64,000 bases of DNA from Heterobilharzia americana (lineage: Eukaryota > Platyhelminthes > Trematoda > Strigeidida > Schistosomatidae), in NCBI GenBank assembly GCA_944470555.2, contig OX104127.1:132123113-132187112 (forward strand), read 5' to 3'. Positions 1 to 11,600 of this stretch are shown in pieces (position 1 is the stretch's first letter; each line of letters starts with the position of its first letter). The notes under the pieces are model-generated. The model was not told where the DNA came from and did no database searches. It worked only from the letters and a program-made list of their open reading frames with translations. Both the position numbers and the translations under genes were made by a program.

Positions 1-1930
1 CTCGGTGTATCATGTTATAGTTTTTGGTACATTTCCAGACTGACTCTTATATACATGAAGAGGGATCAACAGAAGTTTAATCGGAGGTCTTGAAATTAAT
101 CACTTTCTAAACACTTCATTTAGCAGAATTTCATACAGTAAATCTTGTGGTTTGATCGATACCGTGATTGTAATGTCTATTTTCAAGAAGTATATGTGAG
201 TTAGTGATAATACCTCGCTTCGCAAACAATGATAGATTGAGCGGTGTTGAAGCCCATGACTGCATTTCGAAACCAACCAGTAATGTAGTCATATATACAA
301 AGAGGTTTGATAAGATCGGCAGTCGCTTCGCGAAACCTGAGCGAACCAATAAAGACAATCTTATAGGAAATGAGTTGTGGCTGGTACATACATGTTGGTA
401 TTGATATCATGGATTGTAACGCTGAGCGATGGGAGTGAACGTTTCTGATCAACAATAAACAAATTTGATCAATGAGTCCCTATCACAACAATATTCATTC
501 GCAGAAATTCCCTGCGATGTAAGCGGGACTGGTATGACTCATCAACTTGGCCATTTAGACATCACTGGTTTTCAGTAATTGTTTAAATGACAGAAAACAC
601 TTCAGTGTCCTTCTTAATAGGACGATGAACCCTGAAGCCTACTGGTTAGTCTTAAAGAAATTGCAAGCCACTCCACTTGTTAGAATGTACCAGTTATTGA
701 TAAGATTGTTAGACATTTCCACTCACTGGAAGTCAGTGGTGACCGAAACTATAAGTAAGAACGAGTACCGGATACAGATTGGTACTGATCATCTCAGTAT
801 TCTGTAATCTAGAGACAGATCGAATGATGCATTGTCGATGATGTATAGATTGAGTATAATTAATTAGTATGGTCTTGCAGTTAGAAACTGATGGATACTA
901 CTGAGTTGGCACTCTTTAAGGATGACAGCCTAAATTCCATCTCACCTCTCACTCAAGCTTTTAGCAATATGGAGCAACAGGTCATAAAGTCACTGAACTA
1001 TGTTTAGCCAGTGAACATAGCAACTTTTAAGAAGTCAAATGTCTCCATTAATAACGATGAAAAGACGGTTCAAGTAACACTATTTATATAGTCATAAAGT
1101 TAATAACCATCCGATAATTCGGCTTCTTGAGTAGGATAGACCAAAAGCTATCGTGTTAGACGTTTTAAACAAAATCCTCCTATTTCTTATTCTATAAAAT
1201 ATAGGTAGGAGTCTAACATTGCTATACACCCCTAATTTTGCGTAGCTTTCACCTACTGTTGTGCCTGCTGACCTTAAAATAACCTGCATAGTTGCTTTCA
1301 CACTGTCGCTAATTTTTCTTCCTTCTCCTGTCAAGGATGAACTCTCATCACTTGTTAACTATTTTTACCTATATGTGGATTGTGTTGTCAAGGTCAGTTA
1401 GAAATGTACACATTCAGCATCACTTTCGACTGTACTGATTGCTGTTGAGACAGTAAAAAGATCTCTATCAACTGTCTGTCTCCTTGTCTTTGCGGGTTGG
1501 TAATATTATTGTGGTGGTGGTTGATGTTCTGATTTGCGTTAAAGTCGATTAGTTGCGCGTTAGGTTCGTATCGTTCGTAGTGTTAGGTCATACTACCGGT
1601 CACAGCAAACATTACTGTATCACTGTGTGCTTTCTCAAATAAATCAATCACACACACACATAGTAATCAACTTCTAACCTGGAATTTGTAGGTCAAAAAA
1701 CGATTTTACCGACCTCTGTGAATAAATACGTTACATTTAAAATGTCTCTATATTCAGCAGTGGACGAGTGAATGTGTGCTTGACTTATCAAGTGAACAAA
1801 GAGCTCATAAAAGTTGTCTAGATTTTGAATTCCTACCAAAAATTAAAACGTATACACTTTTCAGAGTTATTCTGGTATATCGTCGAACAAAAAGATGAAC
1901 ACACCAACAGCTTGATATCAGTTCAAGATC
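1..1930. other. Unassigned intron sequence
   Basis: Expected to be the next MPP intron. Nothing coding is supported: the longest frames (60-84 codons) have no recognisable motif, and the last MPP exon was searched for and not found. Bases 1590-1660 hold a polyadenylation-like AATAAA after CACTGTGTGCTT, similar to the end of the repeat at 9600-9775, so part of this may be an old element. Confidence 0.4.
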
Positions 1931-1944
1931 TTTATTTGATTATC

Positions 1945-2146
1945 TGAGATAGCCGTAGTTTGACAGACTAGTATTTATATTGAGTAATAATTGAAGGTGA
2001 GATGAAAATCTGGACCAAGGCCAGATTCAAACCAGTGACCACCGGGTTTCCGACTCTATCCTCTACCAACTGAGCTACGAGCATCAAGTCGCTGGTTCAA
2101 ATCCAGCCACGGTCCAGATTTTCATCTCACCTTCAATCATCACCCA
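1945..2146. repeat. Palindromic tRNA-like repeat, internally deleted copy
   Basis: Same family as 34552-34762. The minus strand reads GTAGCTCAGTTGGTAGAGGA, a tRNA A-box-like start, and the plus strand reads GGTTCAAATCCAGCC, a B box. The outer arms pair: GGTGAGATGAAAATCTGGACC on the left and its reverse complement near 2114-2134. The right arm lacks the D-arm half, so this copy has lost the centre. A left flank related to 34763-34800 (AGCCGTAGTTTGACAGACTA) is present in the opposite orientation. Confidence 0.75.
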
Positions 2147-2395
2147 GTATCAATTGAAGACACAAATTTACTGTAGTAAAAGCGTAAGAAGGTGAAGTAC
2201 GAGAACATTCTGATAACATCTAATAACCATTTCATATCATTCAAAAGTAAAATAAATACTTCAAAACTGTTAAATACCTAGATGAATACCAGCTAAACAA
2301 ATCACGATGACGGAATACATCAATTTAATAGTTGTATTCATACTGTTATCTAAATTTCAAAGCAAACTCGATAGGAATACAAACAACTTCAGTTG

Positions 2396-2397
<2 letters not shown>

Positions 2398-2439
<42 letters not shown>
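2398..2439. repeat. (TA)n microsatellite touching the MPP exon 9 donor
   Basis: 42 bases of pure TA starting seven bases after the 3' end of exon 9 on the minus strand (donor GTGAGTAATATATA...). Confidence 0.97.
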
Positions 2440-2441
<2 letters not shown>

Positions 2442-2446
2442 CTCAC

Positions 2447-2674
2447 TCTTTTCCATTTTTCAGTGAATCCCATACTCATACCATATTCATACATTGCTTT
2501 CATACAACTAACTGATGGTGCAGCAAGAAATATGACATAGGGCATAAATTCTGAGTTTCGTAGCTTGAAGACAGCATGTACTGAACAGTCAAGTAGGCAA
2601 GTACGACCTGATTTCACTACCTCTCGAATACTACTATATTTTGTGCCATAATAATTATCTTCATATTCACCGAA
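2447..2674 (-). CDS. MPP2/MPP6: MPP exon 9: GK domain, second half
   Basis: 228 nt (76 codons), phase 0 at both ends, acceptor TTATGATAG, donor GTGAGT. It encodes FGEYEDNYYGTKYSSIREVV, SGRTCLLD and RNSEFMPYVIFLAAPS, matching HGEYEGNLYGTKIDSILEVV, TGRTCILD and RTSEFMPYVVFIAAPE of MPP6. The donor runs straight into a (TA)n tract. The remaining GK residues (an FDL(I/V)I(I/V)N-type strand and a C-terminal W) should lie on an exon to the left of base 1. Confidence 0.95.
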
Positions 2675-5600
2675 CTATCATAAAAAGTGTAAGGTAAAAA
2701 TTAATGCTAAAATACAGAATGGTCATCATTCATTTTATAATACAATTGACTTGTTAAAACAGTCATAGTTGTTAGACATTGTAAACCAATCACATATAAT
2801 CCTGCTAAAAGGTGTTGAAATTTTAAAAAAAAAAGTGTTTTTAGACACCTTAATGGCTGCTTGAGAATGCATGTCATTCACTTCTCAACACCAGGTCTGG
2901 TCTATTTTAGTGCCTTGTCTAACCATCTGAAATGAAGTGGTTGAACGCAATGAACACTTCACACACTTGGGAAGTCAGATGGGTTAATGGCTGACTATAT
3001 CTCTACATGTATACAAAGGATTCGATTGTCTTTTACCAAATGAAGTCATCTATGGTAACGGCGTGATATCTGATTGCTTATCAAGAGTTGATATCACTGC
3101 ACTGCAGTTTCCCGAGTCCTACTTTATGGTTGTGAAACATGACCATTGAAGGTGGAGGATACAAGGCTTCAGGTGTTTAGTATTATTTCTTTCTCAATAT
3201 ATTTCCTGTATCACGGGAACACTACGTCAGTAACTCAAAAGCCAGGCATGCAGCTTTATGAAGAAGTAAGTAAGTCGATAAGGTTGTGAACCTTCATCGA
3301 TGAAGGTGGTTGGGATATGTGTTACGCATGCCTAGTCACCATCTGCCTCATTGCGTAATCCTTAGGTTTTGAAAAGGCTAAAGGCTGCTGGCATAAAACA
3401 TGACATCAGCTTATCAGATCTCTGACTGTTGGTCTGAGTTGCATAGGTTAATTTAAAAAAACATGCTGGGGTCGGCCTAACAACCAAAAGCGACAGTTAC
3501 TGACTCTATGTGATATGGCTCAGAATAGATCTCAACAGTGCACATTCATCCATATCTCATCTTCATCGTAGTGGATATCCTGAATTGTATTATTGTTTCA
3601 TCCCTTCTTCCACACTTCCTACTACTTTGATTACTTTCTTCCTTAGTTCTCAATGTATCATCTTGATTATGTTTTATCTTGGTGCGCTGATATGAAGGTG
3701 TAGCACCTTGGACCGTTACGCAGTAGTTCAACATCTTAAGTTGACGTTGATTGACCGAGAAAAATCGGAGAGCAATGTACTAATGGTGTGCTTCTAACAA
3801 ATGAAGCTTTACTAACAACTACAGATTAATTTTCTTCTTCTAATAGTCTTACCGCTTGATCTGAATTGAAATTAGGGGTAGAAAGAGGTAAGTGGAATGA
3901 TGAGTAGTTACCAGTTTATAGACACGCATGTACAACAGTTGAAAGAAACACCTGATGAAATAACTTCATTAGAGTATAGTGCCTCATAGTTCAATTGATG
4001 GAGAATTAGGTTCATAATCCGAACTCTACCTACCATCTCAATGTTTAGTGAAATGAAATACATATTTAGTGAAGTATAAGGAAATCACAACCTAACTCTT
4101 AAGCAACATGTAACTTGGAAGCTATCGTAGGCGTGCGAAAATGCTATATCATCACCTGGTACTGTTTCGTCTGCTTACTTGATTTCTCTGATTTGTACTA
4201 GTGTGAAGTATGACTTCTCAAATCGATGTAATTCTGCAAGAATTTGTTCTTTATCTATGAACAATTTCTTCACTAGAAAATCCATATTTTATTCTAATCA
4301 GATAATAATTGTCAACCTTTTGTTATGATGTACATAGTAGACCTCTTTAAAAAATGTACATCTTACGAGTTTCTAATACCATCAAGGAATAGAAAATGAT
4401 TGAAAGATTTAGAAGTGATTGAAGAATCTCTAATGAAATCATTTAACAAAGCTAATAACAAATCAGAATTGCTGAATAGTTGTTGTCTTACCTTAGTTTA
4501 AGGGCTTTCTAGAAATGCTCACTCATAACTTCATTCAGGATGGAACTCATGATCTACAGATGTTGTGGCGAACATGTTATTACTATGCCTCATGGTCAGA
4601 ATTCAATGAATTTTATGTTATAGCTTGTAAGTTTATGTCGTTGGTCGGACTGAATTGATTGGCTACTGTCTAACATATGGACTGTTGTACAGACTCCTCT
4701 ATATTACTGAGATTATCAGTTTAAGTATTAATGAAGGATAGTGACTATCAGTGGAATTCAGAATGTACGTCTCGTCCTACTTGGGACTCGTCAGCTGGAT
4801 ATCTCCCTCCCAGTGAGTGACGTTGTTCCTACTAAGAATCGGAGGCAAGGCCAATTCAAGGGTTGAAAGTTTTTATTTTCTTCACCCTCGGGCTAATAGG
4901 TCACTATCGATTTACTAAGGTCGGATCTTATTTAAAACCAAATGGAATGTATGTATCAATTACCTTATTTCAATTACTTTTCAGTATATTGAACATAGTT
5001 TCATATTAGATTGTTTATTTGATGTAGCACACAGTGACAAAGTATAATTTACTTCATGACATTTCGAGCAGAATTTATTACTCATATTCATATCAAAGTA
5101 ATCATACAACTTTCAACATTTCTTTACATAGTCCAACAATTCACTCATTCATATATTTTAATGTTTATAAAATTTTCCAGATGTATGGAATATATGGTGA
5201 GTCACTTGTGTTACATTTGTTAGGTATGGATTCAATGAACATAAATACTGTGATCAGTCTCTCCCTCCAACTAGTTAAATTGGATTTTAGTATTGTCACC
5301 CTATAACCCCGCCTGGTTAACTAGTTGACTAGTTACTAGCCCGTTCCAAGCCCGCATAAACAGGGAAGGTTGGGCATAGGGCTACCAACTCTATCCCCGA
5401 AAACCAATCTAATTCCTAAAGAAACATCAAAGTTACAAAAAATAAAAACAAACTTATTCCTCGATGGAATCAGAGACACGAAATGACGCCGGTTGGTAAA
5501 AACATTCGGTAAGCCAGTCGGCCGATGTGTCTAATCTTCTCTCGATGAAAAAGAAAGTAAGGATGGGGACATGGAATGTCTGCACCATGTATAAACCTAC

Positions 5601-8600
5601 CAGGGCTGCCCAGATTGCAAAAAAGATGAGGAGGCATGGCATGGAAGTGCTAGGATCTTGCGAAAGCAAATGGAATGGAAGTGGACTCTCCAAACTGTCA
5701 ACTGGAGTGTCAATAATCTACTCCGATATTGTCACCCAGACGACAATCACCAACCTAACTGAGTTTTGAAGTGGCTGTCATGATGTCCCCAAGAACATCG
5801 AAGGCTCTCATGCAGTGCGAACCAGTCTCCTCCAGGATCGGGACAGCAACATTCAACTCAAGAGGAAGGAAAGTCACAATCAATCAGAGCTACGTGCCAA
5901 CAAATAATCCAGATCAAGAGAAGAAGGAGGAATTCTATAAATAACTGCAATCAGTACTGGAAAAGACTCCAGTTGGCGACATCAAAATTCTAATGGGGGG
6001 TGGGTGGCATGAATGACAAAAAACTCGGAGCAGACAACACAGGAAGGGAACTCAGGTCGAGAAGCACTCAGTGTAAGGAATGAGAAAGGAGAACTCTTTG
6101 CAGATTTCTGAGCATTCGACGATTTGGTGACTGGAGGCAGTGTGTACAAACACAAGGATATTCACAAGACATCGACGTGGATTTCACCAGACACCAGGAC
6201 ACAATAAAAATCACACCACTCACTATCTAGTGCAAGAAACCTACCTTCAAAATCAAGTTGAAAATCTTCAAAGAAGTTGGTGATAGACCACAGTTCAAGT
6301 TCAACACCCAGAACAGAAACTGCACTGAAGGACGAAACTATAAACGACATCTTCACGTCAGCCATCAGAACAAAATGAGAGACATTGAGGAACATCCCTG
6401 AAGGAACCTGCGTGGAAGGACGCTGGAACTCTTTGAAAGAGATGTGAAAAGAAACCTGCATAATCGTATTAGAAAGGAAAAGTAAACATGAGAAGCAATC
6501 GATCTCACCGGAGGAAGCTGATAGAGCAGGGAGAGGAAGATGGTGAAGCAGAAGATAAACCCGTGCAAGGATGCACAACGAAAAGAAGAACTCAGTACAA
6601 CGTATAAAACACTGGACAAAGAAGTGAAGAAGAGTGCACGCGAAGACAAAAGACACTTCTGCGAAACACTGGCAAGTGAAGCAGAACAGGAGAGACCTGA
6701 AAACATTATATCAAATAACCAGATTACTATCTGAGAGGGAAGAGATCAACACAGGCGAAACCATTGAAAGATAGTGAAGGAAAGCTAGCTAGCAAAGAGG
6801 AAAAACAAAGGAAACAATGGGTTGACCACTTCAAAAAGTTCTAGAATCGGCCACCACCTGCAACTTGTCCAGAAATATCACCAGCAGCCATAGAACTATC
6901 AGTGAACACAAGCCCTACAACAAAAGTAAAGTCCTAAACGCCATAAAGTTACTGAAATCTGGGAAAGCAGCAGGACCAGTGGAATTCCACCAGAAGGACT
7001 AAAGACGGACGCAGAGACAATAGCGGACATGCTGACATCACTCCTGCAGGAGGTTTGTAAGAAAGGAAGGAAAGGTACCTGCCAGTTGATTGGAAGAAGG
7101 GCTACCTTGTCAAACTATTAAAGAAAGGCAACCTAGGTGTTTGCAAGAACTTGCGAGGAATCATGCTCCTATCCCTATCCACCACAAGCAAAACATTGAG
7201 CAGCATCATCCTAGAAAGACTAAACAATGCCTTGGATTTAAAAATAACGTCCGGAACAGGCTGACTGGCTGGCCTCAGGAAGAACAAATCATGTGTGGAT
7301 CAAATGGCAACGCTACGCTATGCATCGTCATAGAACAGAGTATAGAATGGCAGTCAACTCTCTACTTCAACTTCATCGACTTTGAAAAGGCTTCGATCAA
7401 GGCATCGACCGAGAAGTAATTTCGAAACTGCTTCAAGTCTACGGAGTACCACAAACCTTTATCAACCTCATTCAACGGCTATATGAAAAAGCCACATGCC
7501 AAGTGATCCACAATGGAAAGCTCAGTCACCCCTTTGAAGTAAAGGCAGGAGTAAGACAAGGCTGCCGCCTACTATCACCGATGATCTTCCTGATTGTGAT
7601 GGACTGGATCATGCAGCAAACCGTTGGGAGCGAGAAGAGGGAATACGCTGGACCTATGAGAAGACCCTAGAAGATTTGGATTTCTACCATAATGATTTAT
7701 GTCTAATGTCTTGTTGCACAAACTCGAAGATCTTCAGGCGAAGATTAACAAGTTGACGGAAGAGGCTAGGCAGTGATGACGGGACTTCAAGTGAATGTAG
7801 AGAAGACAGAGGTGGTGAAGATACCCAACCAACAACAACATCAATAACAAGCACCAATCAACATTAACGGGAGAAACCTAAAGGAAGTAATCTCTTCAAC
7901 ACACCTACCTAGGCAGCATCGTTTCAACTGCAGGCGACGGCACAGACGAGGATGTCAAAACCAGGACCGGAAAAGCGAGACGAGCTTTCACTAATCTGAA
8001 ACCAGTGTGGAGATCTACTACTTTGCACTCAGCATAAAGCCTGAACAAGGTCCAGATTTTCAATACCAATGTCAAGCCAGTGCTCCCATATGGTTAACAA
8101 ACTTGGCGCGTCACGAAAAGCACTTTCAACAAACTACAGATATTCATCAACAGCTGCTGACTACGCTCACTCGATACTGAGATCAGATGGCCAGAAAGAA
8201 TAAGCAACAAGGAATTCTGGCTGGCAACGAACCAACCAAGAAGCTATCACCCAATAAATATGCAGAAGAAAGTGGAGATGAATTATATTGGGTCTACACT
8301 GAGAAGGCCGATTGTAGACATCACGCGCCAGCCCAGGTCCTTGAGTGGAATCCGAAGGGGAAACGACGAGTTGGGAGTCCGAGGCGAGGATGACATGGAA
8401 GAGATGGTGTGAGGAAGGAATGAAAGCTTGTGGGCAATCGTGGGGCCAGGTTGAAAAGACTTCAGAGAAGAAAGTGCAACGGAGGTGTGCTGCTGAAGCC
8501 TTATGTTCCACTGGGAACTCAAGAAAAAAATAATATTTTTATAATAATAGTCACCCTATCCCAACCTATAGTGCGATTATGGGTGAGTGCATGCAGAGCG

Positions 8601-11600
8601 ATAGCCGAGTTCTTCTTTCAATCATTTACCTCTTAGTAGGGTCTACCATTGTATGTTTCACTGCATTTTTGTGCTTCGCTATCCTAACTGACCCAGATCA
8701 GCTGCTTTGATCTACATACCTGACCTCACAGTCATGATATGGTATTTGATAGATTAGGTTATTTTTCTAAATTGACTTTATTGGATCTTTTAGCCTACAT
8801 AGTTTCTTTCTAAGGGGATTTTCGGGCTTCAATACACCCTAATCCTCCAAAATTATTAAGGACTCTACGTAAAATGTCCGATGTGTCTTGTTTATACGGC
8901 AACTCTACAGAGTATTTGAATTCCCTCTTGGATATGTTATATCCACTACTAACAATACCACCCCTTATCTTATTAGTCTTCGTAAACTTTTTTAATAAAT
9001 CCGAGGGGTAGTGTCTCTATGATGTATTTCATTTCGGTATTTAAGCTTTTCGACTTACTAATCAAACTCCTAGCCCGATTACTTATGCACTTTATCAAGC
9101 CTACTTTGATTGATATAGGGTGAGATAGTGTGAAGTCAAAGTATCTATTCGAATGCGTTGGTTTCCTATAAACACATGCATTTAAGCTTTGATCATCTCT
9201 CCTCTTGATTTAACAATCCAACATAGGATATTCTCCTTCTTCATTTTCTAATTCAGAAGTGAATTGGATTGCATCCACTATGGAGTTATTGTGCGCGAAA
9301 AAATTCCGCATATGTTCTGATTTCAACACGTTAAACGTGTCACCTACATAATGCCACCATACTTCTGAGGTGGGTGAAATCCATACCTAACACGTAACAG
9401 AAATGATTCATCACACATTGCAGATATATGGAAAATGTTACTATCATTAAAATGAATAAACGAACGTTTGATTGTATTGTGTTCTCTGAGTTGGGTCTAG
9501 ACGATGTTGTCTAGAAAGACAATGAAAGCTCCACAGTTAAACAACCCAACTCAGAGAACGCAATACAATGAAAACCGTCCACCTTGGCTACAAATATTCC
9601 CCACCATTTCAAAATGAATGAACTGTTGGACTATATAAAGAAAGTTTAAAAGTCGTATGATTACTTTGATATGAATATGAGTAATAAATTTTGCTCGAAA
9701 CGTCATCATGCAAATTATGCTTTGTCACTGTGTGCTACATCAAATAAACAATCTAATATGAAATTATATTCTACCCAAGTTTTTCCCTTACAGTATACTG
9801 AATACCTTTAACTACGTAACTGTAAATACATACTAAAAGGAGTATAAATGAATAAATGTCATTTTAGCATAATAAAACAACAGATAACACGAAGAAACCG
9901 TCAAAATGAAACAATGTTAGACTTACTTCAAAGTATTTATTTTTCAGATTGTCCATTTCCATTTTTGTTTTAGGCTCAACAATAAATTCACCATCATCTT
10001 CTTCACCATGTTCCAGTTCTTTTGATGTATCTGAAGTATAGACAAAAAGAGGAAACAGCTAGTTAAAACTCTTTCTTGAAAAATAAAACTGCCTTACTTT
10101 AAAGGAGAAAACATTTATACGTCTCGTACGGTATAAAAGTATTGATAATCCAGTAGGATTTCAAAACTGAAAAAAAAAACATCTCTACCTTGTTAAAACA
10201 CCTTTATACTGTAATACATGCAAATATTTCAAGGCGGTTTACACTAAATTACCAGTCAAACAACCAATTATAGTTCATGAGTGGTAGAAACTTTTCGCTT
10301 ATAACCAGACTCATAAGAATACATAGTAGTGAGGCATCTAGAATTCGATTCCAATACATCATAGAGACAACCACTAAACCTCTGAGTTTTGCGGTCTAAA
10401 TAAAATGTTTAATATATTCGAAAGTTCAGGTAGTTGGTGATGTACAGTGACCTGTTCTGCAGTTTGATGTTGATGAATACCATCATTAAACAATTGAAGA
10501 TCATTGTGTGACTGATATCAAGCCTAGGTGCGAGGCAACAAGCAAGGTAAAAAAAGCCAGTCGCTGAAGTTGTGGACATTCGGTTATTTGGATGACTTGG
10601 AAAAATGTTGTGTAAGGTGAGACACTGCCTACCTCGATGTGCAATCTTAGCTGAAATAGGACTGCGTTGAGGGATGGCTAATGGTGATCAGACGAAGATG
10701 TGGTATTAGTCTATAAAGTCTTTGGCTGTTGGCTAGAACCGCGTTTGAGGTGTAGGCTGCCTCGCTGGGGTCATCGAGGCAAAGCGGAGATTTTCAATGG
10801 TGATATGGCTGAAAATCGGTCATACTGACAGTTCTTGAACATTTTCAATTACCACCAATTTATAAACATCCAGACCATAGTTGTTACGAATGTCCTGGAA
10901 GAAGATGAGTGTCAAGTCTGATTGAATCATTGTAAGAATACATTTTAATATAATCCCAGTGTGTTTAGATCATCAAAACAAGATATTTCTGAATGTTTCG
11001 CCGTGTAAGCAACAGCTTCTTCAGCAGAATATGCAGATTTTTTATTGACCTCGAAATATCTAGCCAAATACATCAAATGTATTTAGTGAAACGTAGGTCA
11101 TTGGTCATACTTGTCACATGTCCGGCAAACAGTAATCCGACAAAATCATTAATGATGACTTTTTTGAATTGAAGTAAAATGACAACGACAATTATTGGCA
11201 GTTTTATAAGTAAAAGTATAATAAACAACACATGCTACAACATACATAAACATACACACACACACACACACACTTTGACTGTCTCATATATGGGTTGACA
11301 AATGACAATAATAAGCACGAACTTGTAATGACTTATCTTTTGCACTCAGGTTGGAGAGGAAAATCACTCAACCAATGACCTACGTTCACTAAATATATTT
11401 GACTACGTATTTTGATTTTAATAAAAATCCGTATATTCTACTGAAGAAGCTATGACTTACACAGTGAAACATTCAGAAATATCTTGTTTTGATGATCTAA
11501 ACACTCTAGGATTATATTAAAATATATTCTTACGATGAATTATCAGTAATCGCCTAATGCATTATCAGATCATATGGACGCCAAATAGCAAAAATAGGTA

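Noticed and set aside
1092..1334. The missing C-terminal MPP exon in bases 1-2446
   Set aside because: None of the open frames there contains the expected end of the GK domain; the frame at 1334-1092 has no similarity to it.
2307..2540. Open frames running through (TA)n tracts (2307-2617, 27966-28265)
   Set aside because: The tyrosine-isoleucine runs are translated microsatellites, not protein.
6162..6706. Long minus-strand frames (164 and 113 codons) at 6.2-6.7 kb
   Set aside because: They are antisense to the RTE-type element, whose plus strand matches the known protein; Phe/Leu/Ser-rich composition is that of a complementary frame.
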